DNA of 36,541 bases from Polytrichum commune. Lineage: Eukaryota; Streptophyta; Polytrichopsida; Polytrichales; Polytrichaceae. Within the stretch, counting starts at the first letter, position 1; every line of letters starts with the position of its first letter. Both the position numbers and the translations under genes were made by a program. Below are positions 1 through 12,666 of this stretch, in pieces. Where the stretch lies: positions 1 to 36,541 of the forward strand of contig CATNTY010000025.1 of NCBI GenBank assembly GCA_950295325.1, read 5' to 3'. Under the pieces are notes generated by a model that searched no databases, had not been told where the DNA came from, and was given only the letters and a program-made list of their open reading frames with translations.

Positions 1-320
1 GCCCATGCCAATGTGGGCTCTTACTTTGTGTATGTAGATATTGTGGGAGGTCCAATACATTTGGGGTACAATTGTTGCTATAAGTAGTTTCTATAGGTGT
101 TGTTGCGATGATGGGTGTTTAACGTGATCATTTATGAGAAAATAATTATTGAGGTTGTATGTGAATATATGTTGTCTAGTTGGGTTCTCGTGTGGTATTG
201 TGTTAGGAGTAGGAGGTTCTGGTCTAGTAGGATATTGTTTGGGTTTAGGATTTTCTTCCTTGTGCCATGTGGGGTTTTCCATTGGCTTAGGTATTGTAGT
301 TTGATGGTTTGTGCCCCTTT
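1..320 (-). pseudogene. LINE RNase H domain remnant, cut by the window edge
   Basis: Read on the minus strand, this stretch gives the second half of a LINE-type RNase H domain. One frame contains 'HIFTYNLNNYFLINDHVKHP', where the catalytic D of the usual FTDN motif is Y. A stop follows, then 'KLLIATIVPQMYWTSHNIYI' and, at the window edge, 'HKVRAHIGMG', which matches the K(V/I)RAHxGI strand and loop near the end of the domain. The rest of the protein lies outside the window. RNase H in such LINEs helps remove the RNA template during target-primed reverse transcription. The in-frame stop and the lost aspartate mark a dead copy. The domain assignment is from motif recognition; the related copy at 31390-31665 supports it. 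Confidence 0.72.
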
Positions 321-859
321 CATTTGTCTTTTCTTATGGTGGTTTTGGTGTTAATTATGGCGTGGATTTTTGTTGTACATAGGGTGAGGCATAGTGGGAT
401 GTTTGGGGGTATGTATGTTGTTTAGTGGTGTTTGATGTGGGTTGCAAGTGGGACGGTGTGGGCAAAGGGGGAGGGGTGGCAATAATGAGTGGCGCTATCA
501 GAGGGCATCTAGGATGGTTTTGGGTGTGTGTTTGTATTTGGTATGGAATTCTTCGGGGGTTATGATAGCCAAGGTTGCTTTGTTTTGGATTTGTGGTAGT
601 GTTGTGATGCCGTACATGTATAGCTTGTCGAGGTATTGTTGTGATTTGGCCTTTATGTTTGTTGCAAGATTGGTGTATGTTGAATTGGATCATCATTTTT
701 GTTCAAGGGGGGAGGTGCGTTTTAAAAGGATCGAGCGGTATCAATGTTTGTGTGGATTTCGTTCTCCCTTTCTAGTAGGAATAGGGTTTGGGCTATGGGT
801 GATCTATTGCAAGTTTGGTGTTTGAGTTTGGGAGGTGGAGTGAGCCTCCATATTTGGTG
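321..859 (-). other. LINE linker-like sequence, C-poor on the plus strand
   Basis: The plus strand is rich in G and T and poor in C; the minus strand accordingly reads as a proline-, threonine- and histidine-rich product with many stops. The same strand bias is seen in the LINE remains at 31030-32812 and 34423-35100, and in those LINEs this kind of sequence lies between the reverse transcriptase and the RNase H domain. No catalytic motif can be recognised here. Small open frames on either strand look like by-products of the base bias. Confidence 0.4.
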
Positions 860-1150
860 GAGATGTATTTGGTGAGACCTTGGTAGACCAATGAGAGTTT
901 TCAAGTCACCTTCGCAAAATTCGGTGCCATACATGAAAGTATGAAGCACTAAAGCCTTGAATAGGTAAGATTTGAGTTCCCAACATGTGACGATGACTAC
1001 CCCTTCAATCCTTAAAGTTCCCATCAAGGCTTTCATACACGTGATTCCTCGCCATTTACTAGATGACTCAAAGTAATCACGTGAATAAGACAACAATGTG
1101 ACATGTGATCAAAGACCATTCCATATAGATGTAGGAATGTTGAAGTTAAA
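860..1150 (-). pseudogene. Non-LTR reverse transcriptase thumb fragment
   Basis: A minus-strand frame reads 'CWELKSYLFKALVL' followed by 'TFMYGTEFCEGDLK'. This resembles the LINE reverse-transcriptase thumb segment of the form (K/R)xxLFxxLVxPxxxYGxExWG. Upstream in the same frame are 'SSKWRGITCMKALMGTLR' and, in a shifted frame further right, 'YGMVFDHMSHCCLI', so at least one frameshift separates the pieces. The palm motif with the YADD box is not visible. Past about 860 the similarity stops and C-poor linker-like sequence begins. It may belong to the same element as the RNase H fragment at the left edge, or the two may be joined by chance. Confidence 0.6.
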
Positions 1151-1735
1151 TGCAAAATTGAAGACTTGAAGTTTGATACCAACCCGTAACCCATAATCCC
1201 TAAGATTTTACATCAATTCCTATCAAAGTGAAAGAAAACAATCTTGATGTAATGGATACTTTACTTCATGTTTTGATTCCTTTAACAAGAAATTTACAAA
1301 AAAAAAATCAAAACTCAGAAAATTGACATGTAACTTGTCACTTTTTTATACTCTTTCAAAACAAGGTCCAATGTTGCCCAAATCAAGCCTCTACTCATGT
1401 ATGTGTTATGATCTTGCAATTTGTTAAACCGCTTATGATTACATGGTCTTTTCTTACTTCACGCGTTTGACATCTACATGGTCAATTGTTTTACTTTATT
1501 CCCTATGTTTATTTATACTTTCTTAAAGAAGAGGCTTCAAGGAGACTTGAACCCTTTCCAGACATTTAGGGTTGAAAGTCTTCTAGACTATTGTTCACCT
1601 TATCACTTATTAGCTCATTCTATGATCATTGTCTTGCAATAAAATGAGATACTTCTATCACAATTTGTTCTGTTTTGAAAAGTGATGAGTTTTGAGTTGG
1701 ATTATTGGGCGAATTGATATATGGGATGAAAACTT
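1151..1735. other. No recognisable feature
   Basis: AT-rich sequence without an open frame of note, RNA gene or repeat that I can recognise. It separates the LINE fragment from the tandem array. Confidence 0.5.
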
Positions 1736-2919
1736 GAACTTTTAACATCTCATGTTTAGAATCTAGAAAGGTGATAGATTATGTCCAATATAAGTGTTGT
1801 GTCCATAATAGCTGCACATAATTTGTAAGTTTTCATTTGGATAGGATCACATGACATGTAGCCACAAGTGGGGGACAATATGCTTGCATATCAATACTCA
1901 TCACTGGACTTTTAACATCTCATGTTTAGAATCTAGAAAGGTGATAGATTATGTCCAATAGAGGTGGTGTCCGTAATAGCTGCACATAATTTGTAAGTTT
2001 TCATTTGGATAGGATCACATGACCTGTAGCCACACATGAGGGACATTATGCTTGCATGTCAATACTCATCACTGGACTTTCAACATCTCATGTTTAGAAT
2101 CTAGAAAGGTGATAGATTATGCCCAATATAGGTGTTGTGTCCATAATAGCTGCACATAATTTGTAAATTTTCATTTGGATAGGATCACATGACCTATAGC
2201 CACAAATGAGGGACATTATGCTTGCATGTCAATACTCATCACTGGACTTTTAACATCTTATGTTTAGAATCTAGAAAGGTGATAGATTATGTCCAATAGA
2301 GGTGGTGTCCATAATAGCTGCACATAATTTGTAAGTTTTCATTTGGATAGGATCACATGACCTGTAGCCACACATGAGGGACATTATGCTTGCATGTCAA
2401 TACTCATCACTGGACTTTTAACATCTCATGTTTAGAATCTAGAAAGGTGATAGATTATGTCCAATAGAGGTGGTGTCCATAATAGCTGCACATAATTTGT
2501 AAGTTTTCATTTGGATAGGATCACATGACCTGTAGCCACACATGAGGGACATTATGCTTGCATGTCAATACTCATCACTAGACTTTCAACATCTCATGTT
2601 TAGAATCTAGAAAGGTGATAGATTATGTCCACTATAGGTGTTGTGTCCATAATAGCTGCACATAATTTGTAAGTTTTCATTTGGATAGGATCACATGACC
2701 TGTAGCCACAAATGAGGGACATTATGCTTGCATCTCAATACTCATCACTGGACTTTTAACATCTCATGTTTAGAATCGAAGAACGTCATAGATTATGTCC
2801 AATGTAGGTGTAGTGTCCATAATAGGTGCACGTAACTGATAAGCTTTCATTTGGATAGGATCACAGGACTTGTCGCCACAAATGGGGGACACTATGCCAT
2901 TATGTCATAACGAATCGCT
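1736..2919. repeat. Tandem array of seven 168/170-bp units
   Basis: Seven head-to-tail units begin at 1736, 1906, 2074, 2244, 2412, 2580 and 2750, each marked by (g)gactttNaacatct. Two length classes alternate. The 170-bp class (A) has 'atataggtgttgtgtcc' or a close variant. The 168-bp class (B) has 'agaggtggtgtcc'. The order is A B A B B A A. Inner units are nearly identical; the first and last are more diverged, and beyond 2919 only the short 'gctggactttttaac' echo remains. The period is close to one nucleosome repeat and to common plant satellite monomers, but a short array like this can also be an internal tandem repeat of a transposon. Confidence 0.9.
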
Positions 2920-3652
2920 GGACTTTTTAACAAGTGGAGTGGTCGAATATGGGATGCCAATCCCTCCTCGAGCTGATCCTCAAATACGAATTATATGGGC
3001 ATTTGGTCGGTTATTGTTAAGAACCTGGAATTCAGAGAGGCCTGCCCCCCTTCCTTTAGCCTTTTGGGTACACATTTGGGCTGAGGACGGGCACTTTCCC
3101 CAATCAATCGCTGCTTAAAGCACATCCACATTGTCCCAAATGAAGGAGAAATCCGGGAAATAACGGTTGCCCACGCTTATCCGGTTAGAATATTGAGGGG
3201 AATACTCTAGCTCAACCCGATACCCAAACCGTATTCACATCAACTTTTGGGCATTGTGTTTTTATTATAACGTGTGAGGCCTCATAATATATGGTGGGCG
3301 ATCCCACCTCCACACACGGTTTTGACCAATGGATCGGATTGGGAGCTGTCTTATTTGGTTAGCAATTGAAATATGTGCAGCATGTCGCCTGGAGGTCAAG
3401 ATGCAAAAGTTATGAGACAAAGTGAGGATTCTCTTTCTCTTCAAGTGATCACATAGGCCCTCCCGATGGCGTCGAGTGTCCAAGGTGGGTTACTTCTTTG
3501 CAATGCTTGTTTCTCTTTACGTTGTGGTGTGTCATACTTCGCAGAACCCAATTCCAAACAAACTAGTGGAGATAATTTGGAGTTAATTTTTGAGAATTTT
3601 TTAAAATTTTCCCAAAGCCGGCCAGTTTTCTCGAATGAACCACACCAGCATA

Positions 3653-3851
3653 TGCAATTAGGTTGCCTCATTACCCATGCGAATCACTTTGGGTACATCA
3701 CCATTCTACAAAAAGTCATAACTTTGCTTATTCATCCATATGGCTGCCACAAAAAAGTCGCCTTGTGTTTTGTTATTGTGATAATGGGTGGTAGTGAATA
3801 TTCAAAATAGTACGGAATGTCCATAAATTAATGCAAGGCAACCTAATTGCA
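3653..3851. repeat. 16-bp perfect inverted repeat bounding about 200 bp
   Basis: 'tgcaattaggttgcct' at 3653-3668 is the exact reverse complement of 'aggcaacctaattgca' at 3836-3851. The pair could be the ends of a small MITE-like insertion. I see no target-site duplication next to it. Confidence 0.5.
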
Positions 3852-3922
3852 CATAGCAGTGTACACATTGCTCATTGTGCCATAACCTCAAAATAAAGAA
3901 TATACTATGTTAAATACCTAAA

Positions 3923-3946
3923 TTCTTCTTCTTCTTCTTCTTCTTC
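3923..3946. repeat. TTC microsatellite
   Basis: Eight consecutive TTC units. Confidence 0.9.
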
Positions 3947-4949
3947 AAATTTATGATTTATGATTTATATTTTTTAACAAGTGCTATTTCAAACTAGTTG
4001 GCTTGTAGTAGTTGTTGGTTCACCCCGTACATTGATCCAAACAATCAATCCTTCGAGAGCATTCATATCAACTTATGAGAGGTGCCTATATGCCATCGTA
4101 CTCCACACGTACTGCATGATACCACTGGCATCATGTTTGTCTATGAAAGAGGAGAACCGACCGCTAGTTGCCGATCAACTGGTTGAGCTAGAGAAATACC
4201 CAATAGAAATTCAAGACTTTCAGTAATAAGATAGACATACGGAAAACAGTGAAAACAGTGAAAAAACTGATTCGGCCAGAAAGAGTCAGTCGCTTGAAAT
4301 TTGTGCAATGTTTTTCAGAGATGGAGTAGAGGAAATGATCAGGAATGCAAGTTGTTTCATAAATTAATTCCATGTTAATAATCGGTCGCATTTTTTTAAA
4401 AGAGGCAAGTAAGTCAGAATCCCTATTTGTACACTAGAGTCTCCCTAATTTGAGCATCAAAACATCCTACTCTAGATACAACTGCACACAAAATGGTCAA
4501 CTCAATGACACCCAAAATTGATCGCAAGTGGTGTGAAACAACATCTATCTGGCCAATTATTGCATCCCACCTATCAGTGCATTCTTTTCAGGCCACCACT
4601 TTTATAATTAGCCAATTTGGGTCCACACAAGAATCATTTTGTCCCTAGTCTAGTGCATCAGTAATGGTCATTCATCATTTCTTATTTTTTCTAACTTCTT
4701 ATTGGTCATTTTGGAAAATAAAATTGGAATATGCCTCAAATTAATACAGAAAAACCGAAAGATCACAACACGTAACTAGCTGCACTTTAAAATACCAAGC
4801 TTTTGACCAATAATGCCCAAATATATCCTTGGACACTGATGCTTGTAGCTTCACCCAAGCCCAACATGGTGAATTCTAATGTATGCAATTATAGGTGATA
4901 GTACCGTATCAATAAGCAACATCAACAATGATATTAAAGAACTTAGCCA

Positions 4950-5890
4950 TAAACATCAAAATTGTAATACTAGTAAAATATTGGTATTTGGTGGATGTGT
5001 CAACGTGAGAACTTTTTGTATACTCTAGTCAATATCACTTTAAACCATATTGATATTGGGAACAAGTTTACCCAGGTATAAAGGTTCTTGCATGGTATAT
5101 AGAGCCCAAAGTGTACTAAACAATATTTTGTAAAATATTATGTTGGTATCAAAAACTTTGCAATTTGCAATATAGATACTAAATGGTAAAGATAGAAAGA
5201 TGATACCAGTCTAACATTACTGTTATCATTGTTGCATTGGTATCACCTTGATTTATACCACTTGAGTATGTTATGATATATTTGTTTTTGCATTTTTTGG
5301 GGGGATACTGGTAGGGTACATACCAATGTTGGTTTGATAATCACTTTTTGATACCATTTAGGTCTATATACCGTGCAATAACTTACATACCTAGGCAACA
5401 TCGTCTATGCAATAACTTATATACCATGCAATAACTTACATACCATAGGTATCAATATTGGTTCGGGTGATATTGTCCCAGACAATAATTCGGGCATATA
5501 AAGATTCTCTCACCTTGACACACCTACTAAATACTAATACTTGACTGTTATCACAATTTTGATACCCATGGGTAGCCACTGTTAATGATGTTGATTCTTG
5601 ATACCACACTTTCACCTATATACCATATTAATTGTTTTACAAAAGGATACTTTATAAATTGGTTCATTTTTATATCATTGGGATCTATATATGTTGCAAG
5701 AACCTTTAAACCTAGGTTAGAGTAGTTTAGTATCAATATGGTATTATGATGACAATGAACCAAACAATAATGCGGGTTTAGAAGCATAGGTTCTCATCTT
5801 GTAATAATCATCAAATATCAATATTTCAAAGGCATTAAACTATGATATTGGTTGAGTAGAGTTTTTGATGCCACTATTATTGTTGTGTAT
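4950..5890. repeat. Three diverged copies of a roughly 300-bp repeat, one inverted
   Basis: The block is full of 'taccaatat' and 'ggtatcaat' words. Two direct copies are seen near 5340-5520 and 5660-5850: both carry a (g)atctatata...gcaa...acctagg segment followed by 'caataatNcggg' and a 'ctcNcctt/catctt' tail. A third copy at about 4960-5260 runs in the opposite orientation: 'ggtataaaggttcttgca' at 5074 answers 'tgcaagaacctttaaacc' at 5694, and the flanking blocks also pair. Similarity by eye is only moderate, so exact ends are not defined. It could be an old foldback element or inverted insertions of one repeat family. Confidence 0.55.
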
Positions 5891-6505
5891 CAAGGGAGCC
5901 CATGAGTGCTCAAAGAGCCTCCGGTCTCTAAATACCTAGAATCAAATGCAAACCCCAACAAGAATGGAGAAAGGGTCATTATTGAGGACTATACCTATGT
6001 CACCTATGGATGAAAACATGAATTGGATGAAACTAACACATGTAGTGTCAATTTTGTCTCTACACCCTAGGGCCCTTTTTTTTGTCCATCTACCTTTACT
6101 TCATCATTATTAATTACTTTTTTTAAATGTGCACACTAGAGAAAAATATTACCTCTCTCTCATGCATACTATGTACAATAATGCCTCAAACAATACTCCT
6201 TTCTTGCACTCACAATAATTCATACATGGTATAAAGGGTCCAACCCCTAGGTATGCTACGAATGTTGTGTGGGTATAAATGTTCAACCTAAGTATCAATT
6301 TGGGCGTGTGTACATGTATAGGATATCCGACTACGGGTATCACATCCTTCCACACCAAGATTGATGCTCACTTGATATTAGAACATAAATTTCAAGGTAT
6401 CAACTCTATTTCCCTAGATAATTGGGGGCAATTTACGAGAGGACTTTCAATACCATGACTTGTTGGCTATCGGTTTCTAATCTCTCTTTTAATACCCTTA
6501 TATGA

Positions 6506-6524
6506 AGAAAAGAAAAGAAAAGAA
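6506..6524. repeat. AAAAG microsatellite
   Basis: Nearly four consecutive AAAAG units. Confidence 0.8.
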
Positions 6525-8103
6525 TTCATAATTCATATTAAACAACGAAAGATGTGGTGGTGGTGAGGTCGGCACCTCATTTTTTCCACCAAAGAAAAGA
6601 AGAGAGGATAATAAGATGGAAAGGTGGACGGACATCGATTGCAAAAGAGATTTGATTTGGTTTGGTGAGTTAACAACTTCATCGCTTATTGGAATAGTTT
6701 AGTTGTTACTTGGAGAGATAGACCCAAGACGGACATCATTCTCAATGCCCTATGGGGCCCTCTTTTGGGTTTGTTGCAGTTTCCTCTTGCAATAAAATTT
6801 GTTTCAAATTGTACCTAGAAAAAATTAAAAACAAAAGCAAGTGGTGGGTATGATGGAGGAAACCCGGGGGAGGTGGCAAACATGGAATTGAGGTGGTAGA
6901 TATGGCATGAGTGGGGAGATAGTGGGCATGGACATACATACATATAGTGGGTACACATGGGCATAGAGGCATATGGCTGCATGGACTTTAGGGTGGGTTT
7001 CCATTTTTGTCGATGACCCACTAGATTCTAGATAACAATGGGTTGGGAGTGTTGTTACAAAGATAACACAAACAATCAAACAACCACATTGTGGTTGCTT
7101 TTTCAAAATGTGGAGGTTTATGACAATGGGCCACTAGACTTCCACACGCCCACTAAACACATAAGACAAACGGACTAGTTGGCACATACAAACCCTACAC
7201 CACAAGATTTCAACCACATTTGTCCTTATTCCTTCTAGAGTTTGGTGGGTGAGCAACATACATGGAAACCTACCCTTAGGGGATCGGGGTAGGCCAAGAT
7301 ATTAATTCATATACACGGATCAAACGGGCCAGGAGGGCCATATAGTTGCTTGGGCTTAGGGGTTTGGGGTGCATGGATATTGGTACATATGCATGGGTGT
7401 AATGAACTAGGATGGCACGTGTCCAAACTAGTTTACACATAATGGAAGATGGCAGTGAGGATGTTGGCCCACCATTCCCCACCATTCTTGCCTTTAGAAA
7501 ATAAACAAATAAACTCTTCAAAGAAACAGAGGGCCACATGCCAAAGATTGCTCCCCACAACAAACATATGACCACCAAAAAAAAGCAAATGTGCAAAAAG
7601 GGGAGGGGGGAGGGGACTACAAGTGCAAAAGGTGGGTGTGGTGGGGGAAACCTGGAGGAGCTTGCTCAAAATTTGTGCCATCATATAAGGGAAGTCAAGT
7701 AAGAGCCTGTCCCCCTATAGATGTATAAACAACAATTGATTATCAACTTACTCTCACTAGACTAAATTGAGATCTCTGATAGTAATGCCAAAGTTGCATA
7801 TGCTAAAACAAGAAATTTCCAAACTACAAAAGATTCGCATTGCCCAATGTTTCCACCTTCCACTTACATGAAACACACAAATCCCTTGGGCACGAGGGCT
7901 TGGACAATGTCAATGTCTCGACGTTGAAGCTTTCCCCGAGTTTCCTGACTACTGGTCTACTGCTGCTGAAGCCAGAGCTTCAGACCCCGGATCTTTACAG
8001 CTTTAAAGCTGGGATCTAAATTGCTTTTGTGCATTCCAAGTGCGCTTGCTCATGGGTTTCATAACTTCCACTGTGCCACAAGTTGCACCCAAAACAAAAT
8101 ATA

Positions 8104-8121
8104 ACACACACACACACACAA
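8104..8121. repeat. CA dinucleotide repeat
   Basis: About nine consecutive AC units. Confidence 0.9.
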
Positions 8122-11100
8122 GAACTGAGTACCCTTGGTACAGAGGGAGTCGGTGTGGTGGCCTGCTTTCATTTTGTCGGAGGACTGCAAGGCAATTTGA
8201 CTTCAGCCAAAACGTGGCTCCACCATGAGAGTAGGAATGGTTCGTGAGATATGAGGACAACATCGGCATGCATCAAAAGAGAACCTTTAAGGTACGTCTA
8301 CCCATAACCAACACTGAACCTAAAACTGACACTAGGTATGTACCATAATCATACATTTGGGGGCGTGACCAAAATCAAGACTTATGTTGGCCACATGTAT
8401 TTCCTGGGGTCGATAAAAAAACCAACAATGCTGGAGAAATATCGAATGGGTATTTTGAATCGTGATGATTTGCCATCCAAGTGTTTGCTCAAGGGCTCGA
8501 TGCCGCGATGTCAAGACCTTTTCAAGTCCACTACTTCTATGAACTGAAGGTTTCAAAGTTAGCAAGTGGAAGAAGGGGGGGGGGGACCTTCATGGAGCCA
8601 TGTTTTTTTTATGGAAAGAAAGATAAGGAGAAAGTGAGCATTGGTGGTTTTCCACCGATGTGAATTTGAGCTTATTAATGTTACCATGTTCAAGAGCTCC
8701 CTTAGTATAGGATAGGACATAGTGCTTACCTTTCAACCATGGAAAGAATTGCAGAGAATACTCTCCTCTCCAACAATGGTTCTTCCAAGATTTTCCAATG
8801 GTTCTTGTAGACCTTCGTCCCCCCCAACAAACAACCATTCATGACCACTCTTTCCAATGTTGTTCATGAAGAGTGCTATTGTGTTTGCTATGATGGTGGA
8901 AAAATAAGATGCCGAATACTACATTGAGGATGCACATTTAAAAGTTGTGCACTTATGTATAGGATGAAGGCAATTGAAGAGGGTGCTTGTGGATTAGAGG
9001 GTTTGGGAACGAGGGCTGGAGACCGAGTTCTTGATCCAAAAGTCCAAACGCACCCAAGGCAACTCATCTCTAGAGGAAAACTAGGCATTCCCATATCATT
9101 TCGCTTGATCATGAACCATTGCAGTAAATTTTGCCTTGGACGCTTCTCTTGTGGTTGTAAGGAGAGATACATTGTCATATTTGATGTCATCTTGGCACCA
9201 TATACAATACTCTACCCTCACCTCATATTGGTGGATCAATGGCAAAGATGATCTCCCTTGATGATGAACGAGGAACCTATTTAAATAGGTTTCCATCAAA
9301 TCCCGGTAGAGTACATAAGTCCGCCATTTGTTCCATGCTTGTTCAATTTTAAAATCATTTAACATGTTATTATCCAATAAGAATGCTCAATATTTGACTT
9401 TTGTTTTTTTTTGTTTTAAATGAAAAATGTGATGTCCCCTCCCACTTGCATAATTGTCCCAATACATAAAAAGGTGGTCACAAAGGTTGTGGATTCAAAC
9501 CTTAACACCATCACATTGTAGTAGGTCATTAGGTTATGATTATTGCATCCTACCATTTGTAGTTCTCAAGGCGAAGGAGTGTATTAAACATGTTAGTGAC
9601 AAAGAGGAGGAGCAATGGAAGACGATAGGGGTAGTTATGGAGCTTCTATACATGGATCCACATTGACTACAATGAATGTGCTCATTACTTTGTGGGCATT
9701 GATACGTGTGAGTAATATCCTCTTGTACTTCCATCTATGCCCAGAGCCTTTAGTTTCTAAATTTCCCGCAATGCCTCCATCAATTCGTTTCTCAAACCTA
9801 CTTGAATTCTAGAAATATAGTCCAAAGCATGCTCAATACTTGGAATGTGCTTGCATTCTGTTTTTTAGAGATTGAATGTTGAATCTAACGACAATGTTAA
9901 ATATTATCTCCACACTCATGCCAAGCTTCCAATTGTTGATTTTAAGAGTAAAATAAAGCATTCATTAGGTTGATTGCACTTTGTGAACTTTCCACTCGCG
10001 TTTTTATTAAAAAAAAACGTTATTATTTATGTAAAAAACCACGGTTATAGGATATTAATGGGTGTATCTCCAAATATTTTGCCAACCTCATTGCTCACAA
10101 GTACCGTTTAAATGCTAGTACTCCCTTGCTCTCGACAGTATACAGGATAGTGGGGACTACCAAAATTGCTCTCTCATCCTTCTTGTTTTTTGAGTCTATC
10201 TTGTCTCTCATTTTTTCTCATGAGCTCTCTTTAACTCAACCTCTTGGGGCAGTTGGAGGACTTAGAGACTTTTGTTTTGCTTAGAGACTTTGGGGTTATA
10301 TTTCAGGGAGAATTGAGGGTCATAGACATCAGTTGAATTCCCAACCAATTTTGTGTATGGAGCATAAGTAAGAATATGCGTAAAAGTGTTATTGAATTGG
10401 ATCTAAAAACTAGACAATTAGTGGGTGTGTTCTTGTTGGTGCTCTCCTTGCACCTATTGGTGTTGGTTAGGATTGAGAGATTCACTCCCTTTTGGAGTAT
10501 GTTCGTGAAAGGGCACATGGGACAGAGGAATCTTTGTTATCCACACTTGCATTGAGAGAGCTTACTTATCTTCATGAAAGTGAGTCTAAATCTGAACTAT
10601 AGGGGTGTTATGGAAGAACATTAGAGTTTGTAACATCTAGAGGACACATGTTCACCATTGTTGGGCATGGAGAGGCTCAACAGTCTAGATCTACACGGGT
10701 CCAAACACTACGGGTTTAAAAGGGTTCGTAACCACCAGGCTTAATGTGCACATGAAAGCCTCTAAAGATTGTAGCAAAAGCAAGTTGACATGACAATGCA
10801 CACCAGTTAGAAACAAAATGACAACAACAAGGTAAAATTTGGTAGCAAAGATTCACCATGTAGACAAAAAAAAATGCGCAAGTCATCATCAACACATGTT
10901 CTTTGTGACATGACATGATGACCAAAGGCCGAGTCACGTCCATTTGCACATCCATCCCTACTCACTATCACAACAAAAGCTAACCTCCATCACAATCGGG
11001 AAGTGACCACTAACATCAAGCAATTGTGAAACATGATAATCACAAATGGCTATCAAATAGTCCTTTGAAAAGACGAGGACATCTTCGTAACTTATTGTTC

Positions 11101-11917
11101 TCAATCCCTACTTTGGTAACTTGACGAAAAATATCCTCATGCTTGCACAGGATGTTTGGAAGTCAAAGACTGAATCTACTAACACTAATACTTTATTCTT
11201 TGATGATAACTTTCTTCTAGATAGTTTGTTGGTTTGTTTGATGGTTAGTACAGTTAAAGGTGGCGTGAAATTCTCGTGTGCATGAATTGGAGTGGCTTGC
11301 ATGTTGCTTGTTGTGGATGTATATTCTGTAATTTATTTATTTTTTCTGGTGGTGGTAAGTTTCAAAGTCTTGGAGATGACTTGGGAATGATGTAAAGTAT
11401 TAATTGGGTTCGTTACGGATGATATATATATCCCGACTGCACTCCCTATACGTTATCTCTGTACCCAATTGCAAAGTAAATTGTCCAGGGAATTGAATCA
11501 AGATGCAATGGATATGCACTTGGGATATCCACAACTACTTGGCTTTTATTACTAGGTATTTGGTCGTCTTGGGCCTGGGGAGATTCTATGTCGAGCAACA
11601 TGGGTCCTCGGCAATTGTCCCGTGTCCCTGGAAATTTGTCCCCCACCACTACTTCTTGCAAACCTACCACATTAATAAATGTGCATTGTGCATTCACCAA
11701 TACAAGAGGATTGCTTACAAAAACTCTAGCAGAAACACGGCTATATCAAAATCGACGCTCATGCAACATTTTTGATTGCCCCAAAATTGAATGTTTCAAT
11801 ACCACTTGAACATTTCTTGAACATTATGTTTTACATTAATTACATTGCTCCACATAAATGGTTTGGTCGAGTTTCCTAATCGGCTTTTGATCGATAAGGT
11901 GACCAGTTGGCCAACCT

Positions 11918-11943
11918 ACAACAACAACAACAACAACAACAAC
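11918..11943. repeat. ACA trinucleotide repeat
   Basis: About eight and a half consecutive ACA units, followed by 'gatcaacaatcaacgatcaa'. Confidence 0.9.
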
Positions 11944-12434
11944 GATCAACAATCAACGATCAACCTATTTTTCCCACTCAGGGATGTGCATATGAATGTG
12001 AAGTGGCCTTGGACTGTTATGCCCTCCCTTAATGTGATGTGACAACCTCTATTGTGTTACTAACCACAGTTACGAGTTTAGTCTTTTAAATTTTGGGTCG
12101 ATTGCTACTAATAGTCGAGTTAAAAACAAGCCAAAAAAACCTTGAAAAATTCAAAACAAATTTGGGTTGTTTGATTTGTCAATCAACAATCTAGAGGCCC
12201 ATTTTTTCCATCTTTATCTTGTGAAGTTGACTATATTGACAAATACTACCTAGCAGTCAACCTAGTAGTTGACTAGGGGGTTCATCATTCTAGTTTGCCT
12301 TGTGTAAACTAAATGACCCCCCCCCTCCCCAATGATGTGACAAACGCCAACATGCAATGCATTATGCATGTTTAAAATTGATTGGTTGCCTTATTGGTCA
12401 ACTCAATTTTAAAGGTTTTAAGAGCATTCAAAGG

Positions 12435-12601
12435 ACATAACATTATTAAGCAGTGTGCGTTTGTTCATGTGGATCCCAAGAATATAACCATGGGATGTTG
12501 CAACTAATGCACATTCACATTGAATTTGCACTAGTTGCAACATCCATGATTATATTCTCGAGGCCCACATGAATGAACGGACACTGCTTAATAATGTTAT
12601 G
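12435..12601. mobile_element. 167-bp palindromic foldback element (MITE-like)
   Basis: The left arm starts 'cataacattattaagcagtg' and the right arm ends with its exact reverse complement. The arms pair over about 75 bp with few mismatches (for example 'gatgttgcaacta' against 'tagttgcaacatc'), leaving a short loop around 'gcacattcacattgaatttg'. The sequence just left reads TAAGAGCATTC, similar to the end of the Tourist-like MITE 230 bp to the right, but the right side has no matching end. No clean target duplication is seen, so the superfamily is open. Confidence 0.75.
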
Positions 12602-12666
12602 AAAGTTTTGAAACAAAATATAAATTTTTCTCCCTGCCCCCCATCCCAACCTCCTATCATATCTAA

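Larger units (their letters stand above)
2920..4949. other. Intergenic sequence without a recognised gene
   Basis: The segment contains small open frames (for example plus-strand 2870-3118 and 3466-3810) with no recognisable motif. A pair of inverted repeats at 3653-3668 and 3836-3851 and a TTC microsatellite are listed separately. Bases 2920-3250 are less AT-rich than their surroundings and could be part of an unidentified element. Confidence 0.4.
5891..12434. other. Long intergenic stretch, no gene recognised
   Basis: The stretch is AT-rich with many short open frames on both strands, none longer than about 106 codons and none with a motif I can defend. It contains an AAAAG microsatellite (6506-6524), a CA repeat (8104-8121), a long G run near 8576 and an ACA repeat (11918-11943). 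Words around 6860-7000 and 7340-7660 ('gggtggtgggg', 'gcatgg') recur loosely and may be a diverged duplication. A minus-strand frame at 9096-9377 has a faint resemblance to retrotransposon gag but is not called. Confidence 0.4.

Noticed and set aside
442-825. 127-codon plus-strand open frame
   Set aside because: Produced by the C-poor, stop-poor plus strand of LINE linker sequence; no motif.
9096-9377. Possible retrotransposon gag fragment on the minus strand
   Set aside because: Only a vague resemblance to gag spacing; no CCHC knuckle, protease or reverse transcriptase nearby.
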